Part shown: positions 14,328-21,230 of the stretch, piece after piece
Layout: each line of letters starts with the position of its first letter
Numbering within the stretch: position 1 is the stretch's first letter
Source of the DNA: a virus
DNA length: 22,548 nucleotides
Reading direction: 5' to 3' (one strand)
IMG/VR virus record: IMGVR_UViG_3300044972_000142
Location: 1-22,548 of that record
The notes under the pieces: model-generated
What the model was told of the DNA's origin: nothing
What the model saw: only the letters and a program-made list of their open reading frames with translations
The model's database searches: none
Position numbers and translations under genes: made by a program

Positions 14328-14612
14328 ATGACAAAACAATTTGTACGCATACTGAGTAATATTGATTGCGAATGGGAAGGACTCAGTCCCATTTATCGAT
14401 TATATGTTAATGACGAGTTATTTTCTGAACGTACTTGGATTTGGACTGATAGTACTTTAGAAGAGAATTTACAAATTGAAGCTGAACCTGGTGTATATAC
14501 ATTGCGTTATGATCTATTATCACCAAATTTAGCCCAGTTGAAAGTGGGCAGTTTAAGTGTAGATTATGGTCCTGCTGAAGTAATAGACGATACACATTTT
14601 AGGATAGTATAA
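14328..14612 (+). CDS. Small conserved phage protein of unknown function
   Basis: 94 residues, predicted mostly beta. The block ISPxYRLYVNDELFSERTWIW is recognisable at about 17-40 (in this copy LSPIYRLYVNDELF), followed by EENLQIEAEPGVYTLRYDLL and a short beta-rich C-terminus. It is acidic, with no signal peptide or membrane segment. The name is unknown to me; the fold may be an immunoglobulin-like or beta-sandwich virion part (inference). The TAA overlaps the next ATG by one base (TAATG, 14610-14614), the same coupling seen between 9909 and 10277. Confidence 0.75.
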   Translation: MTKQFVRILSNIDCEWEGLSPIYRLYVNDELFSERTWIWTDSTLEENLQIEAEPGVYTLRYDLLSPNLAQLKVGSLSVDYGPAEVIDDTHFRIV

Positions 14613-14818
14613 TGAGATTATTTGAAATAGTAGGACTTAAAGAAGAAGCATCTGCGGGTTCTACTAGCAGCGGAAGCATTGCTACTGTATCTATGCCACT
14701 AGGAACTGTACAAAAAAGAATTCCTGCAGATAGTCTATTTTCCACTAAATATACTAATGATGAGAATCCAACGCCTAACACGCCAGATTCTTATAAAACA
14801 TATAAGCGGAACAAATGA
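14612..14818 (+). CDS. Small protein with capsid-targeting-like N-terminus
   Basis: 68 residues. The N-terminus MRLFEIVGLKEEASAG is short, amphipathic and followed by a Ser/Thr/Gly-rich region (STSSGSIATVSMPLG) and a polar basic tail (YKTYKRNK). It has the look of T4 internal-protein leaders (MKTYQEFIAEA-like), where the prohead protease cuts after [LI]-x-E; here L9-K10-E11 would be such a site. No enzyme motif is present. It is coupled on both sides (TAATG upstream, ATGA downstream to the Dps-like gene), so a role with its neighbours, perhaps inside the virion, is inferred. Coding status is supported by tight packing and composition. Confidence 0.65.
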   Translation: MRLFEIVGLKEEASAGSTSSGSIATVSMPLGTVQKRIPADSLFSTKYTNDENPTPNTPDSYKTYKRNK

Positions 14819-15258
14819 TGCTATCAGACTTAATGAAAACTTTATTAGCCAGTGACTTCAGTTATTATTTGAAGGCTCACTTTTTCCATTGGAACGTTGA
14901 AGGGAAAGATTTTTATCAATATCATCAATTTCTTCAGGCAGTATATGAAGATGCATATGAAGCTGTGGATAATATTGCTGAAATGATCAGAACTTTAAAC
15001 GAATATGCACCTGGTAGCTTTACACGTTATAATGAATTATCCCGTATTCAAGATCAAACCAAAGTGCCAAGAGCACAATTAATGCTTGAGGAATTATTGC
15101 ATGATTCCCATACTATGATTGAACTTCTTAATGAATGTTTTGCTGCCGCAGAAGCAGAGAACAAGCAAGACATTGCTAATTTTATCGCTGAAAGATTAAC
15201 TGCTACAAATAAGTTTATCTGGATGTTATCAAGTTTTTTAAGAGAAGCTAGAGCATAA
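14815..15258 (+). CDS. Dps-like ferritin
   Basis: 147 residues (146 if translation starts at the second of two adjacent ATGs). The signature YYLKAHFFHWNVEGKDFYQYH is followed by YEAVDNIAEMIR. Counting from the first Met, ferroxidase-site positions align as H25, H37, D52 and E56; the fifth, an Asp four residues after H37 in typical Dps, is Q41 here. The rest is a four-helix bundle ending IWMLSSFLREARA. Dps shells bind DNA and store iron while consuming peroxide; a phage copy could protect or compact DNA, or sequester iron. Loss of one ligand may weaken iron oxidation. It overlaps both neighbours by 1-4 bases. Confidence 0.85.
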   Translation: MMLSDLMKTLLASDFSYYLKAHFFHWNVEGKDFYQYHQFLQAVYEDAYEAVDNIAEMIRTLNEYAPGSFTRYNELSRIQDQTKVPRAQLMLEELLHDSHTMIELLNECFAAAEAENKQDIANFIAERLTATNKFIWMLSSFLREARA

Positions 15259-16211
15259 TGACAAACGACATTTACAGTATAATCGAAAGGTTAGCTATTC
15301 TAGAGGGGCGTATTGCTCCCAAGGACAGTAAGCCCATTACCGAAACCAAACAAAAGAAGCCTGCACTTTTCAATAACTTGAAAAAAACAGATGAAATGTT
15401 TATGCCCTCAGTTGGCGGTGTAGAAATGGCTGAAGATAACATGGAAGAAGATGTACTGTCAAAAGTCAAGGCCAGTTTAGCTGATTATTTACAATCTGCA
15501 GAAGCAGAAATTAATCAAGATAGAGATTTACTTGCTAAAAAGAAACAAGATTTAGATCTTAAGAAGAGAGAATTAAGAGATTTAGCATTACAAACTAAAC
15601 CCAATCATCAATCGAAAGATTCTTTGAAAGAATTTGTACCAAGCGACGGCGGCGATGATGGTAATGATGGATTTGATGAAGACACATTAAAGCGCCTTGC
15701 TGCCCAGTGGTACAACGGTGATGAAGATCCTGCTGTAGAACGTACTTTAATGGCTGCTGGTTGGGAAATTGGCCAGGATGAAGGCTATGAGGACGAACCT
15801 GGTGTATTTGTAGTCATGTCCGGTGATGAGCATGGTAAAACTTATATAAGCTGGCCAGCGGAAGAATTACGACAGAATATAGACGAAGAACCAAATCAAA
15901 CTCCGGCTGGCGGCGAAGCACCGTCTGGATTATCGAATCCAACATATGCCGAAAGTATAGGCTCTGCTCCGGTCAAAACAATACATGTTCCAGTCGACGA
16001 AGAAGTTGGACTTAGTGGTGGCGGTGGTGCTGTATTAGTTGAAATACATGGTGATGAGCGTGACGGGTTTCGTATTTGTCGCGCTGGCAAAGAATTACCC
16101 ACAAGATTTAGAACTTTGGAAGAATGTGAAATGGCATTAGAAATGTACATAGCACGGCGCAAGGCACAACACGTTGCAGATGAATCTGCCGATTATATTG
16201 AGGAAGCATAA
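15258..16211 (+). CDS. Acidic multidomain phage protein, probable virion-associated
   Basis: 317 residues. The N-terminus IYSIIERLAILEGRI is a short amphipathic leader with an I14-L15-E16/G17 site. A coiled coil spans about 63-112, then an Asp/Gly-rich linker (128-142). A small domain follows at about 143-200 (LKRLAAQWYNGDEDP...AAGWEIG...GVFVVMSGDEHGKTYISWP). A Pro/Ser linker then ends in DEEVGLSGGGG (247-257). A separate C-terminal module covers about 258-303 (VLVEIHGDERDGFRICRAGKELPTRFRTLEECEMALEMY, in blocks). I know no name for it. The DEEVGLS boundary closely resembles the linker units of the fusion protein at 12166. It is coupled to the Dps-like gene and to the next gene (TAATG at both ends). 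Confidence 0.75.
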   Translation: MTNDIYSIIERLAILEGRIAPKDSKPITETKQKKPALFNNLKKTDEMFMPSVGGVEMAEDNMEEDVLSKVKASLADYLQSAEAEINQDRDLLAKKKQDLDLKKRELRDLALQTKPNHQSKDSLKEFVPSDGGDDGNDGFDEDTLKRLAAQWYNGDEDPAVERTLMAAGWEIGQDEGYEDEPGVFVVMSGDEHGKTYISWPAEELRQNIDEEPNQTPAGGEAPSGLSNPTYAESIGSAPVKTIHVPVDEEVGLSGGGGAVLVEIHGDERDGFRICRAGKELPTRFRTLEECEMALEMYIARRKAQHVADESADYIEEA

Positions 16212-19200
16212 TGAATTTGTTTGACTTATTTGAAAGTAACCGCCTGTCAGAAGACAATGAGGGTAATCCAGTAGTAAGTGCTATCCTTCGTCGAATTTTG
16301 CACAACCCACGTCATAGTGTAATAGAGATGTATGGTGCCCGTGCTGTTATGGATGCAGTTAAAGAGGTAGCTGAGTGGGTAGGTGATGTTGACGAAATTG
16401 GCACCAGTGACGTTAGTGGTTGGGTAGCACAAGTTGAAGATATATTGAGATCGAATCCCAAAGAAGGTGAAATTGATGAGAAAATGGGATCATCATTAGT
16501 GAATAGACGCCAAGCGCATTCATTTATCACTAAGTTCAAAAAACCTAAATTTAACTTTGAAGAAGATGATGTAGATGAGGCAGCAATGAGTGATAAACAT
16601 AAAGAAAATCACCTTGCGGCAGTTCGTGCTTACCACGCTAAGAAAAAGGCCGATAAAGAACAACGAACAGCAGATAGTCGAGAGGCTTTTGGTAGTTGGT
16701 TTGGCGGCAGTTCTTCGGATCTAACAAAGAATCTTAAGATTAGAGACGAATCTAAAAAAAAAGAAGTAATTGATGCAGTAGTAGCTCATGGCTATGCGTA
16801 TAATCGCCAAGATCAACGTGTAGCATGGACTAAAGAATTTGCCAGCGAAGCAGAAGCCAAAGAATGGGCACGTCGTCGTAATGCTACTTTATTAAGCATT
16901 GTTCCAAAACAAGATGTAACAGAAGGTCGATTTGAATTAAATCGCAAGACTGGACAAATGAGTCATAATACATCAGATGCTGATCAGCGTCATGGATTAT
17001 ACATCAACAGCAAATTAGTTAAAACTTGCAACTCACGCGAAGAAGCAGAAAATGTCAAAAAACGTGATGCTAAATTTAAAGATGCTACTGTTAAAAAGAT
17101 AGCCGAATCTGCCGAAAACAAAAATAATTTATTGCTAGAAAGTATTTGTCATTCGATGACGCTTGAACAAAGACGAATTGTTGAAGGCATTGTAAAAGAA
17201 CTACGTCCATTAAATGAAATTGCATTAAATCCTAATCAAGTTCAACAGATATTTCAAACTGCTCAACAAGATTCTACCACTGCTGGTGGTAATCGCACAG
17301 TAATAGGACAGGGCAAAGATGTTGCTGTTAAAGTTAATGACACAATCAACAAAGTAGGCAAATGGTTACAAGATACAAGGCCAGTTCAGGGATTTGACAA
17401 AAAATTCGAACAACTTAAAACTATAGCTGGTAAAAAGTTTCCACAATTAGACAAACAACTTACATCAATGGGTGCTTGGGCTAAACAAAATCCAGGAAAA
17501 ACTGCGGCTATTATTGGTATACTGACCACTATTGCCGCATTGGCAGGCGGACCGGTTGGAGGCGCCATTGCTGGGCAAGTATTACGTGGCACTACTGAAT
17601 TATTGAAAGGTGAAAAGGTTTCAACTGCTATTGGTAAAGGCCTTAAATCTGCTGCGTTTGGTTATTTGACAGGTTCAGTATTAGACACCATTGGCGATTG
17701 GTTACGCACATGGACCTTAAACATGGTACAATACACTCCTGATATCAGACAAGCCAAATTTAGTTGGAGCGAGAAAATTTCTTGGGGTGATTCCGCTAAT
17801 GGCGGATCGCAAACTATATCTAGATCTTTAGACAGCGGATATTTTTTAAATGCTGATGCAGATCGTCTATCGCAATTAGTCAAAACTTTCAACAGTACTG
17901 GAAATCCTGCAACTAAAATTCAGACGTTTGAAGAATTTAAAAAACTGTTAGCAAAATGTGCAGAACCTGAATATTTTGAACGTGCTACAATTACCGACAA
18001 ATTAGATCGAGCTTTAGCCATAGCTAACAACAAATTGTATCAGAATACCGTTGAATTAACCAAAGACATAGCAGCAGGTGCACAAGGTGCGGTACAAGCT
18101 GCTACAGGAAATACAAAGAAACCAGCAGCAACTACTACTCCTGAGTCGATTAATCGTAACTTTGGTAGCGTTCAGTTGACTAACGAAGGTATTGGTGATA
18201 TGTTCAAAAAAGCCGCTGGTAAAGTAGGCCAATGGGCACAGACTAAAGGGCAAAACTTAACAACTAAAGTTACAGCAGACAAATTACAATCAGCATGGAA
18301 AAAAGCTGGCAGTCCAACAGATAGTGATGAGATTGCTAAGATATTACAAAGTGCCGGCGTTAATACAAAGATTATTACCCAAATTTACACTTCTATGAAT
18401 ATTCCGGCTCCAGCAGAACCAGCTCCGGCTCAAACGTCTACAGCACACCCAGCTCCGGCTCAAACGTCTACAGCACAACCAGCTCAACCAGCTCCAGCTC
18501 AACCAGCTCCAGCTCAAACGTCTACAGCGCAACCAGCTCAACCAGCTCCGGCACAAACAACAGGTGGGGCAGGTGCATTTGGACAAATGGTAAATCAATT
18601 AGGCGGGGTATCGAAAGCAGCGCCAGCAGTGCCAGCAACAACACCGAAACGTACACGTACAAAAAAATCACAAGCAGTTGCAGCTCCGGCTAAACAGCCA
18701 ACAACAGGTGGGGCAGGTGCATTTGATCAAATGACAAAGCAACTTACAAAAGAAGAAAGTATGAACTCCGCATCACACAATCCATCTGGGGCTAAGTTTG
18801 GCGGATACTACAAAGGTACACAGAAAGGGGCTCCACGCCCGGTACAAGGATTTGGTTCTATGGAAGAAGGTATTGCTGGCAATATGACTGTACGTTCTGA
18901 TCCATTAACTAAATTAAAGAAACCTGAAGATTTGAAAATGAAAGCAGCAGATCCTTTCAAAGGCATGCCTAATCGTAATAATCTAGTAAGCGCACAAGCA
19001 AGAAATTTAGTGGCAAAAGGCGCTCAAACAGCAGGTCCAGGCACTGGTGCTCATAAAAATAAAGCACTAGCGGTTAGTAAAGGTAAATTCCGCGATATCA
19101 AACACAAAGGTAAATTTGATTTAGGCGAAGCACCTAACTTTTTAACTTGGGCTATGACTGCTGGATATAATGTAATTGGTAATCCTGCGGTATACGAAGA

Positions 19201-19402
19201 TGCCAAACGTGTATATAATAGTTTATTAAATGAAGATAAATCAGATTTAAAACCCGGACAATATTATATTTGGACAGCTTATTTTGATGATGGCACTAGT
19301 AAACGTATTAAGATTAAAGATGAAAAATTTGATGTAACTAAATATTACGCTGACAAAAATCAAGTGGTAGTAGACGTTGATTACAATTGGGAAGCGCATT
19401 AA
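16211..19402 (+). CDS. Large modular protein with glycine-zipper segment and Pro/Ala/Gln repeats, probable virion-internal
   Basis: 1063 residues. Leader MNLFDLFESNRLSEDN, with L12-S13-E14. Small alpha domain (about 17-80). A Lys/Ala/Glu helical region (127-160). Two small alpha/beta modules: 183-232 (KKEVIDAVVAHGY..RRRNATLLSIV) and 239-298 (FELNRKTGQMSH...DQRHGLYINSKLVKTCNSREEAENVKKRD). A helical part has a Gly/Ala-rich hydrophobic stretch at about 430-460 (GILTTIAALAGGPVGGAIAG), resembling a glycine zipper. A mixed region covers 500-620. A module around 655-730 contains AWKKAGSPTDSDEIAKIL and AGVNTKIITQIY. Pro/Ala/Gln/Thr repeats fill 731-785, two TTGGAGAF blocks follow, and a C-terminal domain runs from about 960 to 1063. 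No catalytic motif is seen. Membrane-active or packaged function is inferred. Confidence 0.75.
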   Translation: MNLFDLFESNRLSEDNEGNPVVSAILRRILHNPRHSVIEMYGARAVMDAVKEVAEWVGDVDEIGTSDVSGWVAQVEDILRSNPKEGEIDEKMGSSLVNRRQAHSFITKFKKPKFNFEEDDVDEAAMSDKHKENHLAAVRAYHAKKKADKEQRTADSREAFGSWFGGSSSDLTKNLKIRDESKKKEVIDAVVAHGYAYNRQDQRVAWTKEFASEAEAKEWARRRNATLLSIVPKQDVTEGRFELNRKTGQMSHNTSDADQRHGLYINSKLVKTCNSREEAENVKKRDAKFKDATVKKIAESAENKNNLLLESICHSMTLEQRRIVEGIVKELRPLNEIALNPNQVQQIFQTAQQDSTTAGGNRTVIGQGKDVAVKVNDTINKVGKWLQDTRPVQGFDKKFEQLKTIAGKKFPQLDKQLTSMGAWAKQNPGKTAAIIGILTTIAALAGGPVGGAIAGQVLRGTTELLKGEKVSTAIGKGLKSAAFGYLTGSVLDTIGDWLRTWTLNMVQYTPDIRQAKFSWSEKISWGDSANGGSQTISRSLDSGYFLNADADRLSQLVKTFNSTGNPATKIQTFEEFKKLLAKCAEPEYFERATITDKLDRALAIANNKLYQNTVELTKDIAAGAQGAVQAATGNTKKPAATTTPESINRNFGSVQLTNEGIGDMFKKAAGKVGQWAQTKGQNLTTKVTADKLQSAWKKAGSPTDSDEIAKILQSAGVNTKIITQIYTSMNIPAPAEPAPAQTSTAHPAPAQTSTAQPAQPAPAQPAPAQTSTAQPAQPAPAQTTGGAGAFGQMVNQLGGVSKAAPAVPATTPKRTRTKKSQAVAAPAKQPTTGGAGAFDQMTKQLTKEESMNSASHNPSGAKFGGYYKGTQKGAPRPVQGFGSMEEGIAGNMTVRSDPLTKLKKPEDLKMKAADPFKGMPNRNNLVSAQARNLVAKGAQTAGPGTGAHKNKALAVSKGKFRDIKHKGKFDLGEAPNFLTWAMTAGYNVIGNPAVYEDAKRVYNSLLNEDKSDLKPGQYYIWTAYFDDGTSKRIKIKDEKFDVTKYYADKNQVVVDVDYNWEAH
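18409..18556 (+). repeat. Tandem Pro/Ala/Gln/Thr-coding repeats
   Basis: Two 30-base units at 18421-18450 and 18451-18480 differ at one base, followed by degenerate copies of CCAGCTCCAGCTCAA to about 18556. They encode PAPAQTSTAQPAQ-type linkers. Slippage could vary the copy number. Confidence 0.9.
18557..18725 (+). repeat. Pair of identical 25-base direct repeats
   Basis: Identical segments at 18557-18581 and 18701-18725 encode TTGGAGAF at the ends of the two linker blocks. The repeat marks a duplicated TTGGAGAFxQMxxQL segment (residues about 783-797 and 831-845) in the large protein. Confidence 0.85.
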
Positions 19403-19403
19403 A

Positions 19404-19478
19404 ATGTATCCAGTATATCCCGAACAAGAAGAAGGCGACGATAGCGATTATAAACGTAATCCTTACGCGCCTACTTAA
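19404..19478 (+). CDS. Possible 24-residue microprotein
   Basis: An ATG one base after the stop of the large modular gene opens a 24-residue frame, MYPVYPEQEEGDDSDYKRNP then YAPT, ending at TAA 19476-19478. It is Pro/Tyr/acid-rich with no known motif. Position right behind a stop codon favours translational coupling. Length alone gives little statistical support, so it stays tentative. Confidence 0.35.
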   Translation: MYPVYPEQEEGDDSDYKRNPYAPT

Positions 19479-19526
19479 TATTGCCATAACACTCGCATTA
19501 CAGTCAGCAATATAATATAATAGTAC
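19478..19526. promoter_or_regulatory. AT-rich leader with inverted repeat before the GT-B glycosyltransferase
   Basis: A 7-bp inverted repeat, ATATTGC (19478-19484) and GCAATAT (19507-19513), encloses 22 bases. The sequence TATAATATAAT follows at 19511-19521, close to the ATG at 19527. I could not pair the -10-like boxes with a -35 at good spacing, and there is no Shine-Dalgarno. Confidence 0.35.
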
Positions 19527-20894
19527 ATGACACTAAAACAGACTAAAAGAATTGGTGTACTGGTTGCTCGAAACAACTTTGTATACCGTGGGGTTGGTGC
19601 CTATGCCAAAAGCATCATTGATTGGGCTTTAAATGCAGGGTACCACATTGACGTTATATCAGATGATGCCGTTAGAGACAACGGGTTATTTAATACGTAT
19701 ATAGGCAAAGTACAATGGATACAACCAGATAACTTTGTCGAAGATCGAATTTACAAAGAGCTAAGTTCATTTTCAAAACCATTTGATACTGCATTATCAC
19801 TAAACTTCCGAAACGCACTGGTAAAGGCATTAAGTAAGCATACTTACGACATGATTATTACCAACGTTGGCGAAGCATTAGATGCTGTGACTGGCATTGG
19901 TGTACACAAATATTGTACCGTTTTACATGCCACACATCACGAATCAGAAGCCGGAGTTAAAGTATTACATGATATATTTTCTCCTGGAGTAACTGATCAT
20001 TACAGAGCATTATGTAATTTACCAGACGTCTTACTAGCTTGTCAAAGTGAATGGGTGCAATCAAAATCTCAAGCACAATACACTAACAAAACAAAAGAAT
20101 GTTTGATAGTACCTCCATTGGTCCCTGAACAAGAATTACTTGATTTCACTACACTACCCACAGAACGTTGGGGTGTTGGATTTGTTGGGCCATGGGAACC
20201 ACGCAAGAATCCCGAAGCATACATCAACGCATTAAAAGCATCAGGATTACCAGGTGTAGTATTAGTACCATCTAGTGCAAGCGCCAAGAAATTTGAGGAA
20301 AGATTTAAGAAAGAAGGTATTGAATACAAAATACACATTGGCGTTACTGGACTTGAAAAAACAAGAATTATTCAAAGTTTAGGTGCAGCATATCATCCTG
20401 CTGTAAGTGAAACATTTGGGTTAGGTGCATTAGAAACAGCGCATACTTGCCCAACTATTTTACTTAAAAAGAATGATTGGAGTCATGCACACAAAGACTA
20501 CGCTATTATTGTAGATGAAAGTGAAGTTGCAGATGTACTTAAAGAAGTATATGGGACTGGAGTAGTTGAACCTATACAACAACAATTAATCAAACGTAAT
20601 GACGATATACGCAAACTATTATGTCAATTGGCTGAACGTGAAAAAATTGCAACAGTTCCAAAAAATAACTTTTATAAAGAATTAGAAGCTAAGGGCTTGA
20701 TTAAGCATAGTGATTTTACACAGGCACAAAGTACGTTTTGTACTGATGAAATTTACAAGATGCTTAAGATACCGGCAGTGGAAATAGTAGAAGTATTACA
20801 CAGCTATAATGAAACATATTATAGAACTCGAGGAAGTAATTTATTGCCGGATGAGTCAGGCGATCCGCGCAGTAACTTGTTTAATTTCGATTAA
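19527..20894 (+). CDS. GT-B fold (GT4-like) glycosyltransferase
   Basis: 455 residues. The N-terminal Rossmann half opens with RIGVLVARNNFVYRGVGAYAK, a GT4-style acceptor-side Gly loop. The C-terminal half begins with WGVGFVGPWEPRKNPEAYINAL (215-236), and the donor-binding EX7E motif is SETFGLGALE, with E295 and E303. The final 80 residues (from about 375) extend beyond the fold and end RGSNLLPDESGDPRSNLFNFD. The enzyme would move a sugar from a nucleotide donor to an unknown acceptor (DNA base, capsid or tail protein, or host glycan). It stands alone between the virion-like cluster and the replication genes. Fold confidence is high; substrate unknown. Confidence 0.82.
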   Translation: MTLKQTKRIGVLVARNNFVYRGVGAYAKSIIDWALNAGYHIDVISDDAVRDNGLFNTYIGKVQWIQPDNFVEDRIYKELSSFSKPFDTALSLNFRNALVKALSKHTYDMIITNVGEALDAVTGIGVHKYCTVLHATHHESEAGVKVLHDIFSPGVTDHYRALCNLPDVLLACQSEWVQSKSQAQYTNKTKECLIVPPLVPEQELLDFTTLPTERWGVGFVGPWEPRKNPEAYINALKASGLPGVVLVPSSASAKKFEERFKKEGIEYKIHIGVTGLEKTRIIQSLGAAYHPAVSETFGLGALETAHTCPTILLKKNDWSHAHKDYAIIVDESEVADVLKEVYGTGVVEPIQQQLIKRNDDIRKLLCQLAEREKIATVPKNNFYKELEAKGLIKHSDFTQAQSTFCTDEIYKMLKIPAVEIVEVLHSYNETYYRTRGSNLLPDESGDPRSNLFNFD

Positions 20895-20907
20895 CAATAG
20901 CCAAACC

Positions 20908-20938
20908 ATTTGGATTATACCAAATATTATTTTATAAT
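20908..20938 (+). promoter_or_regulatory. Sigma-70-type promoter overlapped by an inverted repeat, before dsbA-pol
   Basis: TTGGAT (20910-20915), a 17-base spacer and TATAAT (20933-20938) form a good promoter. The -35 box lies inside an inverted repeat, ATTTGG (20908-20913) / CCAAAT (20920-20925). A competing CCAAA (20901-20905) / TTTGG (20909-20913) pair is also possible. The arrangement suits repression by a dimeric protein. Confidence 0.65.
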
Positions 20939-20959
20939 GTAACACTAAAGGAGACTTAA

Positions 20960-21220
20960 ATGTCAGATAGAACTTTTTCAGGCGAGCAAACTAAAAAACT
21001 CGAACAAATGATTAACGAAGGTATGAGCGTTATGATGGAAATCGAAACACTTACCGGCGGATTAAACGATACTGTGAAAGCAGTAGCAGAAGAATTAGAA
21101 ATCAAACCAGGTATTCTTAAAAAAGCAATTCGTTTAGCACATAAAGCTGAGTTTGGTAAAGAACAGCAGGACCACAGTTTGTTAGAAACTATTTTAACAC
21201 AAGTTGGAAAAACACTCTAA
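20960..21220 (+). CDS. dsbA: DsbA-like small double-stranded-DNA-binding protein
   Basis: 86 residues, helical and charged. The pattern INEGMSVMMEIETLTGGLNDTVKAVAEELEIKPGILKKAIRLAHKAEF resembles T4 DsbA, a dsDNA-binding protein linked to late transcription: an N-terminal helix, a GLNDT turn, then a xAEELxIKPGxLKKAI helix-turn-helix-like block. AAAGGAG (20947-20953) stands six bases before the ATG, the best Shine-Dalgarno in the window. It is read from a sigma-70-type promoter and lies 80 bases before the DNA polymerase gene, probably in one transcript. In T4, dsbA lies elsewhere (near genes 33 and 59), so the order differs. Family call is moderate, based on similarity of a short protein. Confidence 0.65.
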   Translation: MSDRTFSGEQTKKLEQMINEGMSVMMEIETLTGGLNDTVKAVAEELEIKPGILKKAIRLAHKAEFGKEQQDHSLLETILTQVGKTL

Positions 21221-21230
21221 TATAGAGTGT
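21212..21230 (+). promoter_or_regulatory. Hairpin over the dsbA stop codon
   Basis: A perfect 8-bp stem (ACACTCTA / TAGAGTGT) with loop ATA includes the TAA of dsbA. No U-tract follows, so it is not a standard terminator. Its 3' arm overlaps the 5' arm of the next structure, making the two mutually exclusive. Confidence 0.6.

Noticed and set aside
18421-18480. 30-base direct repeats as a CRISPR array
   Set aside because: The units are adjacent without spacers, in frame with the coding sequence, and encode a Pro/Ala/Gln linker.
18344-18598. Minus-strand open frame with Leu/Ser/Trp/Cys repeats
   Set aside because: It is the antisense reading of the Pro/Ala/Gln-coding repeats of the large protein and has no promoter, ribosome-binding site or motif.
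19479-19526. Sigma-70 promoter for the GT-B gene
   Set aside because: TATAAT-like boxes are present, but TTGCCA is 24 bases away and TTACAG too close or far; spacing is unsuitable.
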